From Chitinophagaceae bacterium (GTDB lineage: Bacteria; Bacteroidota; Bacteroidia; Chitinophagales; Chitinophagaceae): a DNA stretch of 53,699 nucleotides. Made by a program: the position numbers and the translations under genes. This document shows positions 18,444-26,178 of this stretch, in pieces; position 1 is the stretch's first letter; each line of letters opens with the position of its first letter. The stretch is from the NCBI GenBank assembly GCA_021299175.1, contig JAJTFY010000011.1, positions 1-53,699 on the forward strand. The letters run 5' to 3'. The notes beneath the pieces are model-generated. The model did no database searches. It saw nothing but the letters and a program-made list of their open reading frames with translations, and had not been told where the DNA came from.

Positions 18444-19190
18444 ATGGCAACTGTAAAAGAATATTCAGTAGAAGAAAAGCTCGCTTCCCTGCTCAATCTT
18501 CAAAAGGTTGAAAGCAAACTGGATGAGATTGCAATCCTGAAAGGTGAACTTCCTATTGAGGTGCGTGATCTTGAAGATGAAATCCAGGGATTGCATGCCA
18601 GGGAAACAAGAATTGAAGAAGAGATCAATGGTATCAATGAGTTCATTGAACAAAAAAAGGAGTTGATTGCTACATCTCAAGATCTTCTCAAGAAATATGA
18701 GAAGCAAAGTGATAATGTAAAAAACAACCGCGAATACGAAGCCATCAACAAGGAAATCGAGAACCAGACACTCGACATGAAACTTGCTGAGCGTCATATC
18801 AAGGATGCAAACGAGGAAATTGCTGACAAAGCCAGAATCCTTGATGCTGCCAAGAAAAACATTGCAACAAAAGAAGGAAACCTTAAAGTTAAAAAAGGTG
18901 AACTTGACAAAATCATTGCAGAAACAGAGAAAGAAGAAAAAGAATGCAGGGCAGTTTCTGAAAAGGCGCGTGCTGCTGTAGATCCTCGCCTCCTCACTTC
19001 ATTTGACAGGATTAGAAAAAACTTCCGCAACGGACTTGCAGTGGTTCCTGTTGTTCGTGATGCCTGCGGTGGTTGCTTCAATGCCATTCCTCCTCAACGC
19101 CAGAGCGAGATTCGCCAGCACAAAAAAATCATTGTTTGTGAAAACTGCGGAAGGGTTTTGGTTGATGAAGAAATGAACACAACAAAATAA
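18444..19190 (+). CDS. Coiled-coil protein with C4 zinc ribbon
   Basis: In this 248-residue protein about residues 10-180 are Lys/Glu-rich heptads forming a long helical hairpin. The C-terminus carries a C4 zinc ribbon (CGGCFNAIPPQ and CENCGR). This is the DUF164/zf-RING_7 family, cytoplasmic and commonly beside nif3. Its role is not firmly established. Translation overlap is absent (6-base gap), but the same operon is clear. A hairpin terminator at 19212-19245 ends the transcript. Confidence 0.88.
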   Translation: MATVKEYSVEEKLASLLNLQKVESKLDEIAILKGELPIEVRDLEDEIQGLHARETRIEEEINGINEFIEQKKELIATSQDLLKKYEKQSDNVKNNREYEAINKEIENQTLDMKLAERHIKDANEEIADKARILDAAKKNIATKEGNLKVKKGELDKIIAETEKEEKECRAVSEKARAAVDPRLLTSFDRIRKNFRNGLAVVPVVRDACGGCFNAIPPQRQSEIRQHKKIIVCENCGRVLVDEEMNTTK

Positions 19191-19211
19191 GCCAAGAAAG
19201 AAAATACAGGA

Positions 19212-19245
19212 AGCGATTCATCACAATGAATCGCTTTTCTTTTTT
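19212..19245 (+). terminator. Rho-independent terminator after the zinc-ribbon gene
   Basis: A 10-bp perfect stem (19212-19221 with 19226-19235), a CACA loop and a T-rich tail (19236-19245) form a classic terminator. The stop codon of the convergent yigZ gene lies inside the stem. Confidence 0.85.
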
Positions 19246-19841
19246 AATACCAAGCCGCGCACATCTTCCAACATTCTTTTGCATTCGTTTTCATGAATTT
19301 TAGGTACCCCTATATCATACAAGCAAAACAGCTGCATCTCCTGCCTGAGGATGCTGCAATTGAATCTCCTCAGTGCTATTAGCACTTCGTTGGTCACCGT
19401 ATAATCAAACTGTATTTCATAAAGAATTTCAACAGATTTTCTAATCAGAGGAGTCAACTGCAATGCCATGGAAGCTGCACTTTTGTATGCATTGATCAAT
19501 CCTGGTACACCCAGCAAGGTGCCTCCAAAATACCGCACGACAATTACACAGGTATTGGTCAGTCCTTTGCTGTCAATCTGACCCAGAATAGGCCTTCCGG
19601 CAGTTCCTGAAGGTTCTCCTGCATCGGTCACACGGTAGGTCATGCCATCAGCACCCATCCTATAAGCGAAACAATGGTGAGAAGCTTTGGGGTGATTTTT
19701 TTTGACATCATTCAATATGACCTTGAATTCGTCAATGGATGAAACAGGATAAGCCAGGCCTACAAACTTGCTGCCCCTGTCAGAAAATTCTGCTGAAGCA
19801 TGCTGTTCTATGGTCTGGTAATAATTGGGATCAAGTTCCAT
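19221..19841 (-). CDS. YigZ/IMPACT family protein
   Basis: The 206-residue protein has the UPF0029 N-terminal domain (RGSKFVGLAYPV, ASHHCFAYRMG, DAGEPSGTAGRPIL, VVRYFGGTLLGVPGLINAY) and a smaller C-terminal domain. Bacterial members are of uncertain role, and eukaryotic IMPACT binds Gcn1. The ATG at 19841 gives the usual N-terminus. A TTG at 19913 would add 24 residues and would lie 13 bases from a TAACTTTG promoter, so it cannot be excluded. It is divergent from prmC. Confidence 0.87.
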   Translation of the reverse strand: MELDPNYYQTIEQHASAEFSDRGSKFVGLAYPVSSIDEFKVILNDVKKNHPKASHHCFAYRMGADGMTYRVTDAGEPSGTAGRPILGQIDSKGLTNTCVIVVRYFGGTLLGVPGLINAYKSAASMALQLTPLIRKSVEILYEIQFDYTVTNEVLIALRRFNCSILRQEMQLFCLYDIGVPKIHENECKRMLEDVRGLVLKKKSDSL

Positions 19842-19917
19842 TGCACTATTTATGGCGTGACGTATACCATCCGAAAAATAGGATTTATCAGTTTTCGGCT
19901 GATAGTCTCCCAAAGGA

Positions 19918-19949
19918 TTGCATCTGCAAAGTTAATTGTTTTACTTTTG
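19918..19949 (+). promoter_or_regulatory. Predicted prmC promoter
   Basis: TTG (19918-19920), a 21-base spacer and TACTTTTG (19942-19949) fit the Bacteroidota consensus. Four bases separate the -7 element from the GTG at 19954. Confidence 0.68.
19927..19934 (-). promoter_or_regulatory. Predicted yigZ promoter, back to back with prmC
   Basis: TAACTTTG on the minus strand matches TAnnTTTG. It sits inside the spacer of the prmC promoter, so the two polymerase sites overlap. Confidence 0.5.
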
Positions 19950-19953
19950 GAAC

Positions 19954-20835
19954 GTGCGCATCAAAGAAGCATACCACCAATTACAGCAATCTATTCAGCC
20001 CCTTTATGAAAACAGGGAGGCCTCCAATATCGCCGACCTGATCATGGAAGACATCACAGGATGGGACAGGTCTCGAAGGATCATCCACCATGATGTATTG
20101 CTCAGCGAAACACAGCTTGAAAGGTATACCCATTGCAAGGAAGAACTCTTGCATGGCAGGCCTACACAATATGTACTCGGGCATACATGGTTTTGTGACA
20201 TGCGCTTTCAGGTAGATGAACATGTGTTGATTCCAAGGCCAGAAACTGAAGAGTTGGTGATGGAAGTCAAAAAAATGTATGCAGACATCCCCGCCGATGA
20301 AGGCTATCGGTTTAAAGTGATTGACATTGGAACAGGTAGTGGATGCATTGCCATTGCTTTAAAAAAATACTTTCCCGATTGGGATGTTTGGGCTGTAGAC
20401 AAAAGCAACGGCGCGCTTTCCATAGCCAAAACAAATGCCGTACTGTTAAATACGGATATTCATTTCATTGAGTCAGACATCCTGAAAGAAGCAAAATATG
20501 ATCAACTGCCTGCTTTTGATATTATCATCAGCAACCCACCGTATATTCCCGTGGAAGATCAATTAGAAATGGATGATCGTGTGCTGGATCATGAACCCCA
20601 TGCAGCACTTTTTGTCACCGACAATGATCCACTGCAGTTCTACAAGGCAATCATTGCATTTTCTGATCACCATTTACTCAGGGGTGGAATGCTGTTTTTT
20701 GAAACCCATGAATTGTACGCGCAGGAAGTGGCAGCACTGCTGGAGGAAAATGAATTTGAAAACATTTCAGTAAAGAAAGATTTTCAGGAAAAAGAAAGAA
20801 TGGTTTATGGAAGAAGAACAGGCGCTTCCCTCTGA
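19954..20835 (+). CDS. prmC: Peptide chain release factor N(5)-glutamine methyltransferase
   Basis: PrmC methylates the GGQ glutamine of release factors RF1 and RF2. The protein has the N-terminal helical domain, the PRPETEELV segment, SAM motif I VIDIGTGSGCIAIALKK, and the catalytic NPPY in IIISNPPYIPV, diagnostic for N5-glutamine methylation. The GTG at 19954 (MRIKEAYHQLQQSI) is preferred over a TTG at 19936, because TACTTTTG lies exactly four bases before the GTG, which would be the first codon of a leaderless transcript. The gene ends one base before exbD, which converges on it. Confidence 0.92.
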   Translation: MRIKEAYHQLQQSIQPLYENREASNIADLIMEDITGWDRSRRIIHHDVLLSETQLERYTHCKEELLHGRPTQYVLGHTWFCDMRFQVDEHVLIPRPETEELVMEVKKMYADIPADEGYRFKVIDIGTGSGCIAIALKKYFPDWDVWAVDKSNGALSIAKTNAVLLNTDIHFIESDILKEAKYDQLPAFDIIISNPPYIPVEDQLEMDDRVLDHEPHAALFVTDNDPLQFYKAIIAFSDHHLLRGGMLFFETHELYAQEVAALLEENEFENISVKKDFQEKERMVYGRRTGASL

Positions 20836-20836
20836 C

Positions 20837-21235
20837 TTATTGCTTTTCTGTAGAGAGTACCGTCTTTGCCCCTAGCTCTTTTGCAACACGCATTACACCC
20901 ACCACAAGGTCAATCTCAACCGTCTTGTCAGCATTGATAACAATTGTTGGCAGTTCTGTCTTTTCCTTTGAAATGATGGGCAACAAAGCAGCCTTCAATG
21001 AATCCAGGCTTACTGGAGTTGTTCCCACATAAAATTGTTTGTTGGCATCAATAGACACCACAACTGTTTGCTTGGCCTTGGTATCGCCCTGTGATTTTGG
21101 TTGAGAAAGTTTGATCACATTGGGGTTTGCAAGGGTTGCCACAATCAAAAAGAACATCAGCAGAATGAACAGGATATCATTCAGTGCTTCTGTAAAAACT
21201 TCTGTTTCTCCTCGGTATGTTTTTCTGATTTGCAT
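20837..21235 (-). CDS. exbD: ExbD/TolR family proton-channel protein
   Basis: The 132-residue inner-membrane protein has one N-terminal transmembrane helix carrying the conserved Asp20 (EALNDILFILLMFFLIV) and a periplasmic domain with VSIDANKQFYVG and IVINADKTVEIDLVVGVM. With ExbB it forms the proton-driven motor that energises TonB-dependent or Tol-type processes. It follows exbB after 11 bases. No tonB is in the window, so the driven partner is unknown. Confidence 0.92.
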   Translation of the reverse strand: MQIRKTYRGETEVFTEALNDILFILLMFFLIVATLANPNVIKLSQPKSQGDTKAKQTVVVSIDANKQFYVGTTPVSLDSLKAALLPIISKEKTELPTIVINADKTVEIDLVVGVMRVAKELGAKTVLSTEKQ

Positions 21236-21246
21236 GACCGCTTGAA

Positions 21247-21936
21247 TTATTTTGTTGGCTCCTGGAGGATATCAAGGAAATCTGCAGCTGCCACTTCCAT
21301 CCTGTTGGCTGTTTTATCAATTTGGGTATGCAGAAAACTGAAACCCAAAAAAGAAATCAATCCAATAATCAAACCAGAAATTGAAGTAACCAGCTTTACG
21401 TACAATCCTCCTGCGATGGTATTCAACACAAACTCGCCAGTGGTATTGATGTCAAAAAACAACTGCATCAAACCCGCCAGGGTTCCCACAAATCCAAAAA
21501 TGGGGGCCGTCCTGGAAATCACACCCAATACGCTAAGGTTTCGCTCCAGGTTATACATTTCAAGCCTTGCGATGCTTTCCATGCTCCTTTCAATGGCATC
21601 AATGGGCTTGCCGATGCGTTGTATTCCTTTATCGATGATGCGTGCAACGGGATTGTTGGTATTTTTTGTCATGGCCCTTGCTGCAGCAATGTTTCCATTG
21701 ACGATATGGTCGCGGATGATGCGCATGAAATTTTCATCAATCTTTCCTGCTTTTCTGATGGCAATATACCTTTCGAAGAAAAAGAATAGAGCAAGCACGA
21801 AGAGCAATGCCAAAGGAATCATGATGGCACCACCGGATTGCAAAACATCCCAGAGGTGCATGGGGCTTGATGTTTTTGCCGTGGCGGCAGGATCAACCGG
21901 AGCTCCTGTAGTGATTTGAAGAAAGTTGATTGACAT
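21247..21936 (-). CDS. exbB: MotA/TolQ/ExbB proton channel family protein
   Basis: The 229-residue protein has three transmembrane segments (IMIPLALLFVLALFFFFERY near residue 40, then two helices in the C-terminal half) with the conserved SRTAPIFGFVGTLAGLMQLF and IAGGLYVKLVTSISGLIIG blocks. It is the stator partner of ExbD. The ATG at 21936 is chosen because TAATTTTG lies 14 bases upstream of it. Longer in-frame ATGs at 21987 and 21969 would lie upstream of that promoter. Confidence 0.9.
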   Translation of the reverse strand: MSINFLQITTGAPVDPAATAKTSSPMHLWDVLQSGGAIMIPLALLFVLALFFFFERYIAIRKAGKIDENFMRIIRDHIVNGNIAAARAMTKNTNNPVARIIDKGIQRIGKPIDAIERSMESIARLEMYNLERNLSVLGVISRTAPIFGFVGTLAGLMQLFFDINTTGEFVLNTIAGGLYVKLVTSISGLIIGLISFLGFSFLHTQIDKTANRMEVAAADFLDILQEPTK

Positions 21937-21950
21937 AAATACTGTTTGAA

Positions 21951-21958
21951 CAAAATTA
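21951..21958 (-). promoter_or_regulatory. Predicted exbB-exbD promoter
   Basis: TAATTTTG on the minus strand fits the -7 consensus, 14 bases before the exbB ATG at 21936. It also decides between alternative starts. Confidence 0.6.
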
Positions 21959-22006
21959 TTGAAAATCATAATGCCAGATGGCGTCATGAAGATGCAACTT
22001 TATTTA

Positions 22007-23260
22007 TTAAGAAGTTGGTAAAGTTGGCAAGGCTGCAGAATTTTCCCAGCCTTGCACCAGCTTTACCAGCACGTCAACGGCTTTCTCCATGTCTTGCACA
22101 CTCACAAACTCATGCTTCGAATGCAGCGCCATTTCTCCGGTAAAAATATTGGGACAGGGAAGCCCCATGAAAGAAAGCCTTGATCCATCGGTGCCTCCAC
22201 GCACAGGTTCAGACAAAGGGGTCAATCCACATGCTCTGATGGCATCGGCGGCATGCCTGACAACATCCGGATGCTGATCAAGAATCTCCCGCATGTTGCG
22301 GTACTGTTCCTTCACGATATACTGATAAGTGGCTCCGGGATATTGGGAAATCACACGCTTGAGGATTTCTTCCAACAAGGCCTCATGTTCAGCAAGCTGG
22401 GCCGTTTCAAAATCCCGGATGATGAACTTTACTGAAGCGGATTCTGCCCCACCCCTGATATCGGTTGGATGAATAAAACCCTGTCTTCCCTCAGTAACCT
22501 CTGGTGCCATGGTATCCTTGGGCAGTGCCGCCACAAATTCAGCGGCAATCTTGATGGCGTTCACCATCTTGCCCTTTGCACTGCCGGGATGGGCGATGAT
22601 GCCGTTGATAACAACTTCAACACCATCAGCAGAAAAAGTCTCAAATTCCAATGAACCCAATTCGCTGCCATCCAGGGTATACCCGAAGTCAGCACCAAGC
22701 TTTTGCATGTCTACATGCTCTACACCCCTACCCACTTCTTCATCTGGGGTGAATAATATTTTCAGCTTGCCATGCTGGATGGATGAATCGTTCACCAAAC
22801 GACGAACAAATTCCATGATGATGGCAACTCCTGCCTTGTCATCAGCGCCAAGGAGTGTCAGACCACTTGCGGTAATGATGTCATCGCCTATTTTTTGAAG
22901 CAGATAAGGATGCTCTTTGGTGGTGATGACCTGCGTAGGATCATCAGGGAGCATGATATCCTGACCAGCGTATTGCTCGTGCAAAATGGGCTTAACATTA
23001 CTACCGCTGCAATCAGGTGCAGTATCTACATGCGAGCAAAAACAAATCACAGGAACGTCCTTGTTGGTATTGGAAGGAATCGTGGCATATACATACCCCC
23101 ACTCATCCATGTGGGCGTCGGCAATTCCCATTTGTAGCAGCTCCTCTGCCAACAAAGATGATAAAACTTTTTGCTTTTCGGTGGATGGAAATGCACTACT
23201 GTCAGGATCACTTTGTGTATCGATGGCAACGTATCGCATGAACCTCTCGGCAATTGACAT
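22007..23260 (-). CDS. pepT: Peptidase T (tripeptide aminopeptidase)
   Basis: Peptidase T is a cytoplasmic M20 zinc aminopeptidase that removes the N-terminal residue of tripeptides. The 417-residue protein shows the metal-site blocks CFCSHVDTAPD, TLLGADDKAGVA, FTPDEEVGRG, TLDGSELGSLEFETF, and the C-terminal RGGTDGSRLSFMGLPCPNIFTGEM with HSKHEFV. The ATG at 23260 matches the family length and has TATTTTTG 15 bases upstream. The open frame continues 27 codons further, through the promoter, and that part is rejected. Confidence 0.95.
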   Translation of the reverse strand: MSIAERFMRYVAIDTQSDPDSSAFPSTEKQKVLSSLLAEELLQMGIADAHMDEWGYVYATIPSNTNKDVPVICFCSHVDTAPDCSGSNVKPILHEQYAGQDIMLPDDPTQVITTKEHPYLLQKIGDDIITASGLTLLGADDKAGVAIIMEFVRRLVNDSSIQHGKLKILFTPDEEVGRGVEHVDMQKLGADFGYTLDGSELGSLEFETFSADGVEVVINGIIAHPGSAKGKMVNAIKIAAEFVAALPKDTMAPEVTEGRQGFIHPTDIRGGAESASVKFIIRDFETAQLAEHEALLEEILKRVISQYPGATYQYIVKEQYRNMREILDQHPDVVRHAADAIRACGLTPLSEPVRGGTDGSRLSFMGLPCPNIFTGEMALHSKHEFVSVQDMEKAVDVLVKLVQGWENSAALPTLPTS

Positions 23261-23275
23261 AAGTTCAGTTTGGGA

Positions 23276-23283
23276 CAAAAATA
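23276..23283 (-). promoter_or_regulatory. Predicted pepT promoter
   Basis: TATTTTTG on the minus strand is followed by a 15-base gap to the pepT ATG at 23260. Confidence 0.58.
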
Positions 23284-23297
23284 GGTAAACTTTAGGA

Positions 23298-23328
23298 GGG
23301 GTCAGGGATGAGGGGAGAGGGGTGAGGG
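23298..23328 (+). repeat. G-run array with G-quadruplex potential
   Basis: Five runs of three or four G on the plus strand are separated by 3-4 bases (G4 at 23298, G3 at 23305, G4 at 23312, G4 at 23319, G3 at 23326), giving a 7-base periodicity. It lies between the fmt stop and the pepT promoter, on the template strand for pepT. Confidence 0.75.
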
Positions 23329-23337
23329 TAAAAGACA

Positions 23338-24276
23338 TCATCCAAAGCGATGGCCTCTTAGAAAGGAAGCGATATCCATCCGCCTCTTTCCTTCAAGCTG
23401 CAATTCGGCTATGGAAACCCATCCATCGACTGCAGCAAAACGGAGGTATGACTTTCCGTCTGTATGGTACTCACCAGGAAGAGCCCCCGTTGAAACTGTT
23501 TCGAAGGAGACTTTGAAGACTTTCATCATCTTTCCATCAAGGAAACTGAAACATCCGGGGTAAGGCGACAATCCACGGACCAGGTCATAGACCTGCTGTG
23601 CAGTTTTGTTCCAATCAATCTTGCAGGTGTCAGTATGGATTTTGGGGGCCGTTGGCAAGTCCTCTGCTACTGCGATTGCAGCTTGTGGTTTTGGGACCAA
23701 CACACCAGTGCAATATTGATCTAATGTTGTATAAACGAGCTCAGCACCCAATGCCATCATCTCATCATGCAACTCACCGGCAGTTTCATCTTCCCGAATA
23801 TGTACCTTTTGTTGCATCAACACATCTCCTGTATCGATGGCGTGCTGAAGCCTGAAGGTTGTAAGTCCGGTTTCCTTTTCTCCATTGATGATGGCCCAGT
23901 TGATGGGCGCCGCACCTCTGTACTTGGGCAGCAATGATGCATGCAGGTTGATTGTACCCAATAGCGGCATGTTCCAGACGATTTCAGGCAGCATCCTGAA
24001 GGCGACAACTACCTGCACATCGGCTTTCAAATCCGCTAATGCTGATACAAATTCGGGATCTTTCAATTTCAAAGGCTGCAACAAATGCAGACCATGTTCA
24101 ACGGCAAATTTCTTGACGGCACTTTCTGTCAATTGCATCCCTCTACCGGCAGGCTTATCTGGTGCAGTGATTACTGCGACAACATTGCAACCTTCCTTCA
24201 CCAATTTTTCCAATATGGCGACGGCAAATGCCGGCGTACCCATGAAAACAATCCTGAAATCCTGCAGCTTTTTCAT
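23338..24276 (-). CDS. fmt: Methionyl-tRNA formyltransferase
   Basis: Fmt formylates initiator Met-tRNA using 10-formyl-tetrahydrofolate. The 312-residue protein has the N-terminal Rossmann catalytic domain with VVAVITAPDKPAGRGM, the formyl-folate signature NLHASLLPKYRGAAPINWAI, and the HAIDTGDVLMQQ motif. A C-terminal OB-like tRNA-binding domain follows. The ATG at 24276 lies four bases after TACATTTG, predicting a leaderless mRNA. It is flanked on both sides by C/G-rich tandem repeats in opposite orientation. Confidence 0.95.
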   Translation of the reverse strand: MKKLQDFRIVFMGTPAFAVAILEKLVKEGCNVVAVITAPDKPAGRGMQLTESAVKKFAVEHGLHLLQPLKLKDPEFVSALADLKADVQVVVAFRMLPEIVWNMPLLGTINLHASLLPKYRGAAPINWAIINGEKETGLTTFRLQHAIDTGDVLMQQKVHIREDETAGELHDEMMALGAELVYTTLDQYCTGVLVPKPQAAIAVAEDLPTAPKIHTDTCKIDWNKTAQQVYDLVRGLSPYPGCFSFLDGKMMKVFKVSFETVSTGALPGEYHTDGKSYLRFAAVDGWVSIAELQLEGKRRMDIASFLRGHRFG

Positions 24277-24280
24277 TCGG

Positions 24281-24288
24281 CAAATGTA
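24281..24288 (-). promoter_or_regulatory. Predicted fmt promoter, four bases from the ATG
   Basis: TACATTTG on the minus strand is followed by CCGA and the fmt ATG at 24276. Its upstream flank is the 14-bp repeat array. Confidence 0.6.
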
Positions 24289-24294
24289 ATCATT

Positions 24295-24364
24295 TGTCCC
24301 TCATCCCTTTCCCCTCATCCCTTGTACCTCATCCCTTGTCCCTCGTCCCTTGTCCCTCGTCCCT
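24295..24364. repeat. Five 14-bp tandem repeats (TGTCCCTCATCCCT)
   Basis: Five consecutive 14-bp units fill 24295-24364, with variation at two or three positions (CTCAT or CTCGT; TGTCC, TTCCC or TGTAC). Each unit is two 7-bp halves, so the minus strand has GGG runs every seven bases, matching a G-quadruplex pattern. It lies between the NamZ-like gene and the fmt promoter. Confidence 0.88.
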
Positions 24365-24370
24365 GGCTGT

Positions 24371-25603
24371 TCACTTGTATATCAAATACTTCGCCCTGAT
24401 CTTCCTGAATGCTTTCAGCCCTGGTTCCCAGGTTTTTCTGATTTCGGTTTCAGGCATTCCTGACTTGAGTTGATCCATCAGTGTTGCATTCCCTGCAAGT
24501 TTGTTGAAGAAAGAGGCCCGGGCATCACCCGATTTAGGGAGTATAAAAAACTTTTCCTTCTCTGGAAACAATGTATAGGCTTCGATCAGATAGGAAAGAT
24601 TCATTCTATCCTTGAGTGTTGACCTGATGGATGATGCATCACCAGAAACATTCCATCCATAACAAAGTTGATCCTTTAACTTGGGAGCATTGGCTCCAGG
24701 CATGGCTTTGGGGGTAAATGCAAACATGCTTGCAGGCAATGTAGGATGACCAAAAATCTGAAAGGGAGCAATGGTACCGCGACCTTCGCTCAATACTGTC
24801 CCTTCAAAAAAACAGGTGGAAGGATACCAATAAATCGAGGATAGATTGGGGAGATTGGGCGATGGTTTGATGGGAAGGTCGTACACACTGGCTCTAGAAT
24901 AATTCTTGCAGGGTATTATTATCATGGGTTCTTTTCCTTCCCCTTTCATTTGGCCATAGGCTTTTATGGCAGTGGGTTTTAACCATTTTTCACCAACAAG
25001 CATTTGCGCATATTCGCCAATCGTCATGCCATAAACAACAGGCACTGGTTGCATGCCAATAAAAGAACGAAAAGCGGTGTCTAATACTGGGCCATCCACA
25101 TAGTGGATATTGGGATTGGGACGATCGAGTACGACAAGAGGTTTGCCGTTCAGAAATGCTGCTTCCATGTAGGCCTCCAGTGAGGAGATAAACGTATAGA
25201 AACGAACACCGACATCCTGGATGTCAAACAGCAGCAGGTCAATTTTTTCAAGGTCCTCTTTTGAGGGACCGCGCTTGGGTCCATATAACGAAACCACCGT
25301 GATGCCTGTTTTCTCATCCACATAATTACCCACCTTTTCACCGGCATCCGCAGTACCCCTGAATCCATGCTCTGGTCCAAAAATGAGCTGCACTTTAATG
25401 CCTTTTCCCATCAACAAATCGACCAGGTGCTCATCCCCAACCATTGATGTCTGGTTGGCAAACAGCCCTACCCGCTTTCCTTTCAACAATGGAACATACT
25501 GATCAAGGTTGGCAGCACCGGGCTGGATCAGACCAGGAGCTGTCTGTGCTGTTGAAACAAGCACAGTGAAAGTCAGCGACATCAATATGATAAACTTTCT
25601 CAT
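24371..25603 (-). CDS. DUF1343 protein, NamZ-like exo-beta-N-acetylmuramidase
   Basis: The 410-residue protein has a signal peptide (cleavage near VSTAQ-TAPG) and the DUF1343 domain, with blocks KRVGLFANQTSMVG, IFGPEHGFRGTADAGE, LLLFDIQDVGVRFYTFISSL and VLDRPNPN. Family member NamZ of Bacillus subtilis releases terminal MurNAc from peptidoglycan fragments. The same reaction here is inferred. It would act in the periplasm in cell-wall recycling, alongside the glucosaminidase at 5068. fmt follows on the same strand but has its own promoter. Confidence 0.85.
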   Translation of the reverse strand: MRKFIILMSLTFTVLVSTAQTAPGLIQPGAANLDQYVPLLKGKRVGLFANQTSMVGDEHLVDLLMGKGIKVQLIFGPEHGFRGTADAGEKVGNYVDEKTGITVVSLYGPKRGPSKEDLEKIDLLLFDIQDVGVRFYTFISSLEAYMEAAFLNGKPLVVLDRPNPNIHYVDGPVLDTAFRSFIGMQPVPVVYGMTIGEYAQMLVGEKWLKPTAIKAYGQMKGEGKEPMIIIPCKNYSRASVYDLPIKPSPNLPNLSSIYWYPSTCFFEGTVLSEGRGTIAPFQIFGHPTLPASMFAFTPKAMPGANAPKLKDQLCYGWNVSGDASSIRSTLKDRMNLSYLIEAYTLFPEKEKFFILPKSGDARASFFNKLAGNATLMDQLKSGMPETEIRKTWEPGLKAFRKIRAKYLIYK

Positions 25604-25644
25604 TGTTTTAGGGCTTTATTTCAATAAAAATAAAAGAATAAAGG

Positions 25645-25652
25645 TAGTTTTG
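25645..25652 (+). promoter_or_regulatory. Possible FKBP promoter with a long leader
   Basis: TAGTTTTG matches TAnnTTTG, 97 bases before the FKBP ATG, implying an unusually long leader for this window. Only a weak 6-bp hairpin (25685-25703) is seen in the leader. Confidence 0.4.
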
Positions 25653-25749
25653 CCGAATTATTTCTGCTGAAACATCCAGCGCCCAATGACTTGTTTTGTC
25701 ATTTGCAGGCAGGTTCCCCAGTTGAAATGGAACAATTAAAAAACAAATT

Positions 25750-26178
25750 ATGCAAGTTAAAAGCGGAGACGTAGTAAGAGTTCATTACACTGGCACATTG
25801 GAAGATGGATCACAGTTCGACAGTTCAGTAGGACGTGCCCCATTGGAATTTACCGTTGGTGCAGGTCAAATGATTGCAGGCTTTGATGCCGGCGTTGTTG
25901 GCATGGCCGTTGGCGAAAAGAAAACCATCCTGATTGATCCAGATCATGGCTACGGACAAAAAGATCCAAGCGCCATCATTGAATTTCCATCATCCAATAT
26001 TCCTGAAGGAATGACTGTTGAAGTGGGTATGAAGCTGAACCTTCAAAACCAATACGGACAGCCTGTTCCTGTTGTAGTGATGGAAGTAAAAGAAGAGGTA
26101 ATCATCATGGACGCCAATCATTTCCTTGCCGGAAAAGACCTCACGTTTGAAGTGGAGATCGTTGAGCTTGTAAGCTAA
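25750..26178 (+). CDS. FKBP-type peptidyl-prolyl isomerase, SlyD-like
   Basis: The 142-residue protein has the FKBP core (VRVHYTGTLEDGSQFDSS, LEFTVGAGQMIAGFDAGVVGM) with an inserted-in-flap domain about residues 70-125 (IIEFPSSNIPEGM to VIIMDANHFLAGKDL), the SlyD arrangement. The His/Cys-rich metal-binding tail of E. coli SlyD is absent. It is a cytoplasmic prolyl isomerase/chaperone. Its last four bases overlap the end of the convergent methyltransferase gene. Confidence 0.92.
   Translation: MQVKSGDVVRVHYTGTLEDGSQFDSSVGRAPLEFTVGAGQMIAGFDAGVVGMAVGEKKTILIDPDHGYGQKDPSAIIEFPSSNIPEGMTVEVGMKLNLQNQYGQPVPVVVMEVKEEVIIMDANHFLAGKDLTFEVEIVELVS

Noticed and set aside
24295-24364. The 14-bp array as a CRISPR or as coding sequence
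   Set aside because: There are no spacers, and no conserved frame or start continues into a neighbouring gene.
25684-25703. Hairpin in the FKBP leader as a riboswitch
   Set aside because: Only a 6-bp stem with a 7-base loop is visible, with no conserved aptamer blocks.
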